This document shows positions 1 to 7,523 of a stretch of DNA of 8,493 nucleotides, one piece after another. Origin of the DNA: a bacterium (lineage in GTDB: Bacteria > Pseudomonadota > Gammaproteobacteria > Burkholderiales > Methylophilaceae). The position numbers and the translations under genes are program-made. The notes beneath the pieces are model-generated. The model made no database searches and was not told the DNA's origin. It was given only the letters and a program-made list of their open reading frames with translations. Location of the stretch: assembly GCA_027310505.1 (NCBI GenBank), contig DAIDAS010000468.1, forward strand, positions 1 through 8,493, in the 5' to 3' direction. Within the stretch, counting starts at the first letter, position 1, and each line of letters begins with the position of its first letter.

Positions 1-1839
1 TTCGACGTGGTTATACAGTTGCGCCACGTTGCCAGTACGGCTCATGCCATGCCACTGGTCGCGCAGTCGGCCGGTGTTTAGATGCAGCGGGTAGCGTGCG
101 TCGGTGTTCTCCGCAGTGGGCTGGTATTGGGTGTTGGCAAAATATGCCTTGCCGTCAGGATGCTGGAATATTCCGTTTTCATACAGGCGAGCCCTGCCAT
201 GCGTTGCATCTTGTGGGAATGGCCATTGTTGAGGGCCTTGGCTGTCCAGAATGGCATAGCTCAAACCGGTGATGTCGAGATCACGGCCACAGGTGGTGGA
301 GCGGTGCTCATTGAAAATGGTTTCAACCGACGGATAGGCAAATAGCGGGGAGGCTTCCTTCCCAAGCCTCACCCCAAGTCGCTGGGCAAAATCTACCATG
401 ATTTCCCAGTCGTGGCGCGCCTCACCGGGGGGGCTGATCGCAGGCAGAACATGAGTAATCCGACGCTCTGAATTGGTGACGGTGCCTTCCTTCTCTCCCC
501 AAGTCGTGGCGGGAAGCAGCACATCGGCATATTGCACGGTGTCGGTGTGATGGAAAGCATCCTGTACCACAAGAAAAGGCACATTCTTGAGGGCTTCGCG
601 CACTTGGAGCAGATCGGGCATGGATTGCGCCGGATTGGTACAGGCAATCCACAGCGCCTGGATTTCGCCATTACGCGCGGCTTCGAACATTTCGACGGCA
701 GTCAATCCGGGTGTTTCAGGTACGGAAGCCACTCCCCACAACCTGGCCACTTCTGCACGGTGCTCGGGATTGGCCAGATTGCGGTGGGCGGAGAGCAGGT
801 TGGCCATGCCGCCGACTTCGCGTCCGCCCATGGCGTTGGGCTGACCGGTGAGCGAGAATGGGCCGGCACCGGGGCGGCCGATGTGTCCTGTGGTCAGATG
901 CAGATTGATCAGCGCGGCGTTTTTATCCACGCCGGAAATCGATTGGTTCAGCCCTTGGCAATACAGCGACAAGGTGGCGCCGGAAGCAGCAAACCAGCGT
1001 GCCGCAGTGATGATGTCGGCTTCTGGCACGCCACATACATCGGCTGCCATTTTAGGGGTGTAGTCGCGCACTGTCTGTTTGAGCACTTCGAAACCTGTGG
1101 TGTGGGCGGCGACGTAGTCCGGCTTGATCAGGTCTTCCCACAGCATGACATGCAGCATGGCGTTAAATAGCGCCACGTCGGTGCCGGGCTGGATAGGCAG
1201 GAACAAATCCGCGCCTTGAGCGGTGTCGGTGCGGCGTGGATCCACTACCACGATCTTCAGTTCAGGATTGCGCTCGCGTGCTGCCTCGATGCGACGGTAC
1301 AGGATGGGATGGGCAAAGGCCGGGTTGGCGCCGGCGATGAACAGGCAGTCGGCGTGATCGATATCCTCATAACAGGTGGGCGGCGCGTCGGCGCCCAAGG
1401 ACGTTTTGTAGCCTGCCACGGCAGAAGACATGCAGAGACGTGAGTTGGTATCGATATTGTTAGTGCCGATCAGGCCTTTGGCCAGTTTGTTGAAGACGTA
1501 ATAGTCCTCCGTCAGCAACTGGCCGGAAATATAAAACGCGACGCTATCAGGGCCATAGGTGCGTATGGCTTCGGCAAAACGCTCAGCGGTGTGATTCAGT
1601 GCTTCGTCCCAGCTTGCGCGTTGCAGCGGTTGATTACGTTCCACGCGCATTTCCGGGGTCAGTGCCCTGCCCGTTTTACTTGCCGAGAGGTGCAGGGTCG
1701 AGCCCTTAGTGCACAGCCGACCGAAGTTGGCCGGGTGGTCAGGGTCTCCGCGTACACCGGTAATGCGGTCACCATCGCTCTGGATGATGACGCCGCAGCC
1801 GACGCCGCAGTAACAGCAGGTAGATTTTGTTTCTTTCAT
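1..1839 (-). CDS. nasA: Assimilatory nitrate reductase, molybdenum catalytic subunit (3' end cut by window edge)
   Basis: This enzyme reduces nitrate to nitrite in the cytoplasm, the first step of nitrate assimilation. The frame is open from the ATG at 1839 to the window edge, giving 613 residues with no stop; family members are usually about 700 to 900 residues, so the C-terminus is outside. The N-terminus carries a [4Fe-4S] motif with C8, C11, C15 and C43, followed by the usual lysine K45. C136, in the context SRLCMSSA, matches the cysteine that ligates molybdenum in the Nas/Nap branch of the DMSO-reductase family. A molybdopterin oxidoreductase domain follows from about residue 55. TGRLRDQWHGMSRTG, near the left edge, is the start of the molybdopterin-dinucleotide-binding domain. 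No signal peptide is present, which argues against periplasmic NapA. The gene starts two bases after the nirD stop and has no clear Shine-Dalgarno. Whether it carries the C-terminal BFD-type [2Fe-2S] domain of Klebsiella NasA cannot be seen here. Confidence 0.96.
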   Translation of the reverse strand, partial: MKETKSTCCYCGVGCGVIIQSDGDRITGVRGDPDHPANFGRLCTKGSTLHLSASKTGRALTPEMRVERNQPLQRASWDEALNHTAERFAEAIRTYGPDSVAFYISGQLLTEDYYVFNKLAKGLIGTNNIDTNSRLCMSSAVAGYKTSLGADAPPTCYEDIDHADCLFIAGANPAFAHPILYRRIEAARERNPELKIVVVDPRRTDTAQGADLFLPIQPGTDVALFNAMLHVMLWEDLIKPDYVAAHTTGFEVLKQTVRDYTPKMAADVCGVPEADIITAARWFAASGATLSLYCQGLNQSISGVDKNAALINLHLTTGHIGRPGAGPFSLTGQPNAMGGREVGGMANLLSAHRNLANPEHRAEVARLWGVASVPETPGLTAVEMFEAARNGEIQALWIACTNPAQSMPDLLQVREALKNVPFLVVQDAFHHTDTVQYADVLLPATTWGEKEGTVTNSERRITHVLPAISPPGEARHDWEIMVDFAQRLGVRLGKEASPLFAYPSVETIFNEHRSTTCGRDLDITGLSYAILDSQGPQQWPFPQDATHGRARLYENGIFQHPDGKAYFANTQYQPTAENTDARYPLHLNTGRLRDQWHGMSRTGNVAQLYNHVE

Positions 1840-1841
1840 CG

Positions 1842-2150
1842 TTACAGTTTCAGAAAGACTTCGCCTGCCTCCAGCTTCACTTCGATGCATGGAGTGCTAC
1901 CGACATCAGGTGAGGTTGCGTGGCCGTCGCTCAGGCCGATATTCCAGCCATGCAGCGGACAGGTGACTTTTTCGCCATGTACGATGCCCTGCGACAGCGG
2001 GCCGCCCTTGTGCGGGCATTTGTCGTGCAGCGCGAATACTTTGTCCTCTGCGGTGCGGAAGACGGCGATGTCACCCTGACGGCTTTGCACCACACGCGAA
2101 CCCAGCGACGGGATTTCTTCCAGCGTCGAGATTTTTACCCAATGGCTCAT
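1842..2150 (-). CDS. nirD: Nitrite reductase [NAD(P)H] small subunit, Rieske type
   Basis: NirD is the small partner of NirB in the cytoplasmic siroheme nitrite reductase that makes ammonium. The product is 102 residues, the normal length for the family. It contains a complete Rieske [2Fe-2S] signature: C45-P-H47 in DKCPHKGGPLS and C64-x-x-H67 in CPLHGW. Many NirD proteins, including the E. coli one as I recall it, have lost these ligands, so this subunit probably binds a cluster and may pass electrons to or within NirB. Its ATG overlaps the nirB stop as ATGA, and a good AGGAG lies 5 nt upstream inside the end of nirB, so the two subunits are probably translationally coupled and made in equal amounts. 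The nasA start follows 2 nt after its TAA. Confidence 0.96.
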   Translation of the reverse strand: MSHWVKISTLEEIPSLGSRVVQSRQGDIAVFRTAEDKVFALHDKCPHKGGPLSQGIVHGEKVTCPLHGWNIGLSDGHATSPDVGSTPCIEVKLEAGEVFLKL

Positions 2151-4597
2151 GCCAGCTCCTCTACCGGAATAATTTTGAATTCACGACGTTTCCTGTCGTC
2201 GAGCACGCGCTCCAACCATGGGTCTTCATAGCCTTGCAAAGCGTACAGCAGGCGTTCGTACAGCGCCTTGCGGTTGCTTGCGTCTTCGACGACCCTGGAC
2301 TTGACGTAATCCAGGCCGACACGATTAACGTAATGCACTGTGCGCTCCAGGTAGTAGCCTTCTTCGCGATAAAGCTGGAGGAAAGCCCCTGAATACTCCA
2401 TCACGTCTTCATCGCTTTCCACCTTGCACAGGAACTGGGCGACGTCAGTCTTGATGCCGCCGTTGCCGGCTACGTATAGCTCATAGCCAGACTCCAACCC
2501 GATTACGCCTACATCCTTGATACCTGCTTCAGCGCAATTGCGTGGGCAGCCGGAAACGGCCAGCTTTACCTTGTGCGGTGCCCACATGCCGAACAGCATT
2601 TTCTCCAGCTTGACGCCCATGGACATCGACAATTGCGTGCCAAAGCGGCAATGCTCGGCACCAACGCAGGTTTTCACCGTACGGATGCTCTTGCCATAGG
2701 CATGGCCAGAAACCATCCCTGCCCTGCCCAGGTCTTCCCAGATTTTTGGCAGATCCGCTTTTTTGGCACCCAGAAGATCGATTCGCGCTCCGCCAGTACA
2801 TTTGACGGTGGGGATTTCGTACTTTTCGGCCACATCGGCAATGGCGCGGAGTTCGTCCGGGGTGGTGATCCCGCCCCACATGCGAGGCACCACCGAGTAG
2901 GTACCGTCCTTTTGAATATTGGCGTGGGCGCGCTCGTTGATGAACCGGCTTTGCGGGTCGTCGATAGCCTCGTGTGGCCAGGTCGAAATGAGATAGTAGT
3001 TAAGTGCCGGCCGGCAGGATGCGCACCCGTTCGGCGTGCGCCATTGCATCTCTTGCATGACGGTGGGGATATCCAGGTATTTTTTGTCCCGGATTGCCTG
3101 CCGCACGACGCCGTGGCTGTGGTCGGTACAGCCGCACATCGGCTTGTTGCTGGTGTCGGCCGGCTGATAGGCGCCGCCGATGCAGGAAGCCAGTATCTGT
3201 TCCACCAGACCGGTGCACGAGCCGCACGACGCCGATGCCTTGGTATGCTTGCGCACCTCGTCAAGCGTGAACAGGCCGTTTTCCTTGATGCTCTTGACGA
3301 TGGTGCCCTTGCATACGCCGTTGCAACCGCATACTTCGGCAGTATCCGGCATGGCGGCGGCCGAGGTCTGCCCTTTGTGGCCCGTGTCGCCCAAGTGGTT
3401 CTGGCCGAACATCAGGTTGTCGCGGATATCATGTACATCCTTGCCATCCTTCAGCATCTGGAAATACCACGAACCATCGACGGTATCGCCATAAAGGCAG
3501 GCGCCGACCAGACGATCGCCTTCCAGCACCAGTTTCTTGTATACGCCGCCGACCTTGTCGTGCAGCACGATCTCGTCGGTATTTTCGCCTCCCATGAAGT
3601 TGCCGGCGGAAAACAGGTCGATGCCGGTGACTTTAAGCTTGGTGGAGGTCACGGAACCGGAATAGCGGCCAATGCCGAAATTGGCCAGATGGGTGGCGCA
3701 TACCTTGCCTTGTTCGAACAGCGGGGCCACCAAGCCGTACGAAACACCGCGGTGCACCACACACTCGCCTACGGCGTAGATACGCGGGTCGTAGGTCTGC
3801 ATGGTGTCGTTGACCACGATGCCGCGATTGCAGTGGATGCCTGCGGATTCGGCCAACGCATCATTGGGGCGGATGCCCACTGCCATCACCACCAGATCAG
3901 CCGGGATTGCCTGCCCGTCCTTGAAACGTACCGCCCTGACGCGGCCCTTTTCGCCGACCAGTTGTTCGGTGTCTTTCTGCAACATGAACTTGAGGCCTTT
4001 TTCTTCCAGCGACTGTTGCAGCATCAGGCCTGAGACCTTGTCGAGCTGCCTTTCCATCAGCCATTCGTTCTTGTGGACGACAGTGACGTCCATGCCGCGT
4101 ATTTTCAGGCCGTTGGCGGCCTCCAGCCCCAACAGGCCGCCGCCTATCACCACTGCATGGGTGTGTTGTGCCGAGGCTGCGATCATGGTGTCGACGTCTG
4201 AAATATCGCGGAAACCGATCACGCCTTCCAGGTCGTTGCCCGGGATCGGCAGGATGAACGGATTGGAACCGGTGGCGAGCAGCAGGCGGTCATACTCGGC
4301 TTCGATGCCGTTCTCGGCGATTACCACGCGATTCACGCGATCGATCATGGTGACTTTGCTGCCGGTATGCAGCGTGATGCCGTTCTCGGCATACCACTCG
4401 CGGCTGTTGAGGATAATGTCGCTGATTGTCTGTTCACCGGCCAACACCGGTGACAGCAGAATACGGTTGTAGTTGGGATGGGGCTCGGCGCCGAATACCG
4501 TGATTTCGTACAGATCCGGTGTGATTTTCAGCAGTTCCTCGACCGTGCGGATACCTGCCATGCCATTGCCGATGACCACCAGTTTCATTTTCTGCAT
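2147..4597 (-). CDS. nirB: Nitrite reductase [NAD(P)H] large subunit (siroheme, FAD, iron-sulfur)
   Basis: NirB catalyses six-electron reduction of nitrite to ammonium in the cytoplasm using NAD(P)H. With the start at 4597 it is 816 residues, close to the family norm. The N-terminal half is a pyridine nucleotide-disulfide oxidoreductase with an FAD-binding GNGMAG at 10-15 and an NAD(P)-binding GGGLLG at 152-157. Two BFD-like [2Fe-2S] domains follow, with C423, C425, C458, C461 and then C488, C490, C525, C528. The C-terminal part is a nitrite/sulfite reductase unit: a ferredoxin-like half domain at about 565-625, then the siroheme/[4Fe-4S] motif C644-x5-C650 and C684-x3-C688. All expected cofactor ligands are present. 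The frame is open up to an ATG at 4648, but that start would overlap cobA and add 17 unlikely residues. The ATG at 4597 has a strong GAGGAGG 8 nt upstream; a further in-frame ATG at 4588 is possible. The gene lies 22 nt after cobA and overlaps nirD by 4 nt. Confidence 0.97.
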   Translation of the reverse strand: MQKMKLVVIGNGMAGIRTVEELLKITPDLYEITVFGAEPHPNYNRILLSPVLAGEQTISDIILNSREWYAENGITLHTGSKVTMIDRVNRVVIAENGIEAEYDRLLLATGSNPFILPIPGNDLEGVIGFRDISDVDTMIAASAQHTHAVVIGGGLLGLEAANGLKIRGMDVTVVHKNEWLMERQLDKVSGLMLQQSLEEKGLKFMLQKDTEQLVGEKGRVRAVRFKDGQAIPADLVVMAVGIRPNDALAESAGIHCNRGIVVNDTMQTYDPRIYAVGECVVHRGVSYGLVAPLFEQGKVCATHLANFGIGRYSGSVTSTKLKVTGIDLFSAGNFMGGENTDEIVLHDKVGGVYKKLVLEGDRLVGACLYGDTVDGSWYFQMLKDGKDVHDIRDNLMFGQNHLGDTGHKGQTSAAAMPDTAEVCGCNGVCKGTIVKSIKENGLFTLDEVRKHTKASASCGSCTGLVEQILASCIGGAYQPADTSNKPMCGCTDHSHGVVRQAIRDKKYLDIPTVMQEMQWRTPNGCASCRPALNYYLISTWPHEAIDDPQSRFINERAHANIQKDGTYSVVPRMWGGITTPDELRAIADVAEKYEIPTVKCTGGARIDLLGAKKADLPKIWEDLGRAGMVSGHAYGKSIRTVKTCVGAEHCRFGTQLSMSMGVKLEKMLFGMWAPHKVKLAVSGCPRNCAEAGIKDVGVIGLESGYELYVAGNGGIKTDVAQFLCKVESDEDVMEYSGAFLQLYREEGYYLERTVHYVNRVGLDYVKSRVVEDASNRKALYERLLYALQGYEDPWLERVLDDRKRREFKIIPVEELA

Positions 4598-4605
4598 TTC
4601 ATTTG

Positions 4606-4612
4606 CCTCCTC
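4606..4612 (-). promoter_or_regulatory. nirB ribosome binding site, fixes the start
   Basis: GAGGAGG on the minus strand lies 8 nt before the ATG at 4597, in the 22-nt gap after the cobA stop. It is the strongest Shine-Dalgarno in the window and supports the 4597 start over the longer frame from 4648. It may also help raise NirB production within a long polycistronic message. Confidence 0.8.
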
Positions 4613-4619
4613 GAATGAC

Positions 4620-5372
4620 TTAAGCCGCGATGCGCTGGTGCACTGCAAGCTGATTCAGGTGCGCCAGGCCAGCGACTTCGCCAACGACGATCAGGGCTGG
4701 ACTGACGATGCCATACTGCTTCACCGCGAGCGGCAGGTTGGCAACGTGAGTGACTACTTGCTGTTGTTGCGGTAGCGTTCCCTGCTGGATGACGGCTGCC
4801 GGTGTGTCTTTCGCCAAGCCTGCATCGAGCAGGCTTGAAACGATTTCCGGCAGATGTTTCAGCCCCATATAGATCACCAGCGTCGTTCCGCTGTCGACCA
4901 GCGCTCGCCAGTTGGGCGACATGTCATTCCGCGTGTGCCCGGTGACAAACGTTACGCCGTGGGTATACTCGCGATGTGTGACCGGGATGCCGATGCTGGC
5001 TGGCACGGCTGTACCGCTGGTGATGCCGGGGATGATGTCGACTTCGATGCCGGCTGCGCGCAACGCCAGCATTTCTTCGCCACCGCGCCCGAACAGGAAC
5101 GGGTCGCCACCCTTGAGCCGGGCGACGTGTTTTCCCCGTTGCGCCAATGCGATCATCATGTGGTTGATGAAATGCTGCGGCGTCGATTTGCATCCGCCGC
5201 GCTTGCCTACCTCCACCACCCGCGCTTGGGGCGCATGGCTCAGGATTTCGCGGTTGACCAGGTCATCCACCAGTACCACGTCTGCTTCTGCCAGTGCACG
5301 CACGGCCTTCAGCGTGAGCAGATCAGGGTCGCCGGGGCCGGCACCGATCAGGGATACCTTGGGTGTGCGCAT
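4620..5372 (-). CDS. cobA: Uroporphyrinogen-III C-methyltransferase (SUMT)
   Basis: SUMT transfers two methyl groups from S-adenosylmethionine to uroporphyrinogen III, giving precorrin-2, the precursor of siroheme and cobalamin. The product is 250 residues and is a single-domain tetrapyrrole methylase. Visible family motifs are GAGPGDPDLLT at 10-20, VGKRGG at 55-60, LKGGDPFLFGRGGEE at 86-100, PGITSG at 115-120, PVTHR at 130-134 and YMG at 168-170. It lacks the N-terminal dehydrogenase/ferrochelatase half of CysG, so those steps must be coded elsewhere. Its position just before nirB suggests that it supplies siroheme to nitrite reductase. The frame extends to an ATG at 5411, but that would run into the porin gene. 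The ATG at 5372 has AGGAG 8 nt upstream, while the ATG at 5378 would leave only 2 nt of spacing. The gene starts 11 nt after the porin stop. The symbol could equally be given as sumT or as a partial cysG equivalent. Confidence 0.94.
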   Translation of the reverse strand: MRTPKVSLIGAGPGDPDLLTLKAVRALAEADVVLVDDLVNREILSHAPQARVVEVGKRGGCKSTPQHFINHMMIALAQRGKHVARLKGGDPFLFGRGGEEMLALRAAGIEVDIIPGITSGTAVPASIGIPVTHREYTHGVTFVTGHTRNDMSPNWRALVDSGTTLVIYMGLKHLPEIVSSLLDAGLAKDTPAAVIQQGTLPQQQQVVTHVANLPLAVKQYGIVSPALIVVGEVAGLAHLNQLAVHQRIAA

Positions 5373-5380
5373 TGGCATTG

Positions 5381-5386
5381 CTCCTA
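5381..5386 (-). promoter_or_regulatory. cobA ribosome binding site containing the porin stop codon
   Basis: The minus-strand string TAGGAG holds both the porin TAG stop (5386-5384) and the AGGAG Shine-Dalgarno of cobA, 8 nt before the ATG at 5372. A ribosome finishing the porin would sit over the cobA initiation region, so coupling between the two is likely (inference). Confidence 0.7.
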
Positions 5387-6676
5387 GAACGTGTACATCA
5401 TGGTGAGCCACAGCTTGTCGGTATCCCGGATGCGTTTTGCGGCTGAGACATACTGGTCGTCTTCACGATAAGTGCCGTATTCGACCTTGCCGCTAAGGTT
5501 CTTGTTGTAGGCATAGGTTGCCGATGCGTCCCATTCGGTGCCATAGCGGTCGCCTCTACCGCCGCCCACTTTGGCGAAATCCTTTTCGGAATCGAACCAG
5601 TGGTATTCGGTCAGCACGACAACTTCCCCGATCTTGCCACCAGCAGAGATGAAGGTATCGCGGATGCCTTCAGCCGGAGTGATCAGGAATTTATCGACCC
5701 AGCCCTGGAACAGGTGATTGGTGCCCAGCGGCGTCTGGAAGGCATATTTGCCATCATTGCTGGAAAGCAGTTCCTGGTCCGCGCGTGCCCACCAGTTGCC
5801 ATACCCCGCGCCCCCGCCTATTTTGTAGTAGTGGGCATCCACTTTTCCCTGTGCATCGGTACGTTTGCTGCTGTCGTCCAGATCGTCCTGTTTGGCGTAT
5901 TCCGCGGTGTACAGCAGCTTCCAGTCGTCGTTGAGCTTGCGGGCACCATCCAGCCGCATGCCGAATGTCTTGCTGGAAATGTCGTTTGCCACCACCACAT
6001 GATCCTGATCGTACAAATAGGCATAACCGATCAGGTTTTCAGTCGGGCTGATGCGATACAAGGCATGCAGGATGCCGGTGGCATCTGGCTTCAGGTCGGT
6101 ATTGACATTTCTGACACGGGTGAAATAAGCGCCGTACAGTTCAAGATCCTGCACGCTCTTGTTCTCAATGGCGATACCGTCGAATACTTGCATGACCTGA
6201 CGGAATTCCACATTGCCGATAAAACGTACGTTATCCAGCTTGACCGATTGGCGACCCAGGCGGACCTTGGTGTTGCGGATACCGGTCCAGTCGACATAAA
6301 GCTGGTTGATGCCGGTGAAATCCGGGTCGGCGACGACGGGGTACGCACTTTTCCCGGGTTGGTTGGCGCCCCTGGCCTTGTCGTTGAAATCGTCCCCGAA
6401 CTTGCCGACATTGATGATTTGCGCGCCGATGCTGAAGTTGTGGAACGGCGCAGTCTGCCAGCCGATCAGGCTGCGTAGCGTCCAGGCATCAGCATGTTCG
6501 GCCAAGCCATCCTGATCCACATGTTCATAGCGCAGGCGGAAGCTGGTCATCGGTGTACCGGTCTTGATCGAATCCATGAAGGAGTATTCGGGCAAGGTTG
6601 CGGGCGCTTCGTCGGCCAACACTGGAAAGGTGGCGACCAATAATGCGGCAGCAAAGGTGGTTTTTCTGAGATTCAT
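5384..6676 (-). CDS. Alginate-export-type outer-membrane porin, probable nitrate/nitrite channel
   Basis: This is a 430-residue outer-membrane beta-barrel. A signal peptide is clear: basic MNLRK, a hydrophobic stretch at about 8-20, and a cleavage site after VLA at about residue 21. The chain ends in LTMMYTF, with the terminal Phe typical of BAM-inserted barrels. The mature part is rich in alternating aromatic and polar strands with short Asp/Gly/Asn turns. The segment LGRQSVKLDNVRFIGN at about 140-157, continuing into a VFDG, resembles the alginate-export (AlgE-like) porin family. The substrate cannot be read from sequence. Its place between the nitrate ABC transporter and the nitrite reductase genes suggests nitrate or nitrite passage, not alginate export, and no alginate genes are visible. 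It starts 21 nt after nrtD with AAGGA 8 nt upstream of the ATG, and ends 11 nt before cobA. Confidence is high for an outer-membrane porin and moderate for the family and substrate. Confidence 0.88.
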   Translation of the reverse strand: MNLRKTTFAAALLVATFPVLADEAPATLPEYSFMDSIKTGTPMTSFRLRYEHVDQDGLAEHADAWTLRSLIGWQTAPFHNFSIGAQIINVGKFGDDFNDKARGANQPGKSAYPVVADPDFTGINQLYVDWTGIRNTKVRLGRQSVKLDNVRFIGNVEFRQVMQVFDGIAIENKSVQDLELYGAYFTRVRNVNTDLKPDATGILHALYRISPTENLIGYAYLYDQDHVVVANDISSKTFGMRLDGARKLNDDWKLLYTAEYAKQDDLDDSSKRTDAQGKVDAHYYKIGGGAGYGNWWARADQELLSSNDGKYAFQTPLGTNHLFQGWVDKFLITPAEGIRDTFISAGGKIGEVVVLTEYHWFDSEKDFAKVGGGRGDRYGTEWDASATYAYNKNLSGKVEYGTYREDDQYVSAAKRIRDTDKLWLTMMYTF

Positions 6677-6697
6677 TTGGGCTTTCCTTCAGGCAGG

Positions 6698-7492
6698 TTA
6701 GGCGGCAGCTTTGTGTGCGTGGCGTTCATACAGGAACTTGAGCACCTCGCCACGCAGATGGTGGTAGTGCGGATCCTCGGCCAGTGCTAGCCGGTTGCGC
6801 TGGCGCGGCAGGTCGACGGTCAGAATCTCGCCTACTGTTGCCGCCGGGCCGTTGGTCATCATCACGATGCGATCAGAGAGCAGCACGGCTTCATCCACGT
6901 CGTGCGTCACCATGACCACGGTGCTACCGGTACGCTCGACAATACCCATCAGTTCGTCCTGCAAACGGGCGCGGGTCAACGCATCGAGCGCGCCGAACGG
7001 TTCATCCATCAGCAGCACTTTGGGTTCCATGGCCAGCGCACGTGCAATACCGACGCGCTGTTTCATGCCGCCGGAGATTTCGTGCGGGTACTTGGTTTCC
7101 GAGGCCGTCAGACCGACCAGTGCCAATGCCTCATGGGTGCGCCTGGTCAGCTCCACGTTGCTTTCGCGGGAAGAAAACACCCGCTCCACGGCCAGGTATA
7201 CATTGTCGAAACATGTGAGCCAGGGCAGCAGGGAGTGGTTCTGGAATACCACGGCCCGTTCCGATCCCGGCCCGTCAATTTCACGGCCGGCGCAGATCAT
7301 CACGCCATTGCTGGGCTTGAGCAGTCCGGCGATCAGGTTGAGCACGGTGGATTTTCCGCAGCCCGAATGACCGATGACCGAGACGAACTCGCCTTGGCGG
7401 ATCGACAGGTTCACGTCGCGCAGGGCGTGGAACTTGCCTTTGCGGCTATCGAAGACCATGTCTACATACTCGAGGGAAACGTAATTTTCCAT
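6698..7492 (-). CDS. nrtD: Nitrate ABC transporter ATP-binding protein
   Basis: This is the cytoplasmic ATPase that powers nitrate/nitrite import with NrtB. The product is 264 residues with every ABC motif: Walker A GHSGCGKST at 41-49, Q-loop Q84, signature SGGMKQR at 140-146, Walker B LLMDEP at 160-165, D-loop at about 168-170, and H-loop H197. The spacing and the phrases VVFQNHSLLPW and MDEPFGALDALTRARLQDEL are typical of the nitrate/sulfonate/taurine importer ATPases. Neighbouring nrtA, nrtB and reductase genes decide for nitrate. It has no C-terminal NrtA-like domain, so it corresponds to cyanobacterial NrtD or Klebsiella NasD and not to the fused NrtC; one ATPase probably acts as a homodimer. 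The start at 7492 has a TAGGA 8 nt upstream. The gap after nrtB is 31 nt, the longest in the window. Confidence 0.94.
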   Translation of the reverse strand: MENYVSLEYVDMVFDSRKGKFHALRDVNLSIRQGEFVSVIGHSGCGKSTVLNLIAGLLKPSNGVMICAGREIDGPGSERAVVFQNHSLLPWLTCFDNVYLAVERVFSSRESNVELTRRTHEALALVGLTASETKYPHEISGGMKQRVGIARALAMEPKVLLMDEPFGALDALTRARLQDELMGIVERTGSTVVMVTHDVDEAVLLSDRIVMMTNGPAATVGEILTVDLPRQRNRLALAEDPHYHHLRGEVLKFLYERHAHKAAA

Positions 7493-7523
7493 GATGATTT
7501 TCCTAAGTGTTTGTTAACACGAC

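Noticed and set aside
532..1170. Plus-strand open frame (212 codons) opposite nasA
   Set aside because: The opposite strand codes continuously for NasA with its expected motifs; this frame is a shadow.
2573..4033. Long plus-strand open frame (486 codons) opposite nirB
   Set aside because: It lies entirely antisense to nirB, whose cofactor motifs are all intact. The translation is rich in His, Ala, Gly and Gln with no domain I recognise, as expected for an antisense frame in GC-rich coding DNA.
4598..4648. Longer nirB start at 4648
   Set aside because: It would overlap the end of cobA and precede the strong GAGGAGG at 4606-4612. The extra residues do not belong to the FAD-binding fold that begins at the 4597 ATG.
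5373..5411. Longer cobA start at 5411
   Set aside because: It overlaps the porin C-terminus and adds residues not seen before the GAGPGDP motif. The ATG at 5372 has correctly spaced AGGAG.
5600..6478. Plus-strand open frame (292 codons) opposite the porin
   Set aside because: Antisense to a well supported porin gene with signal peptide and terminal Phe. No recognisable domain or separate ribosome binding context.
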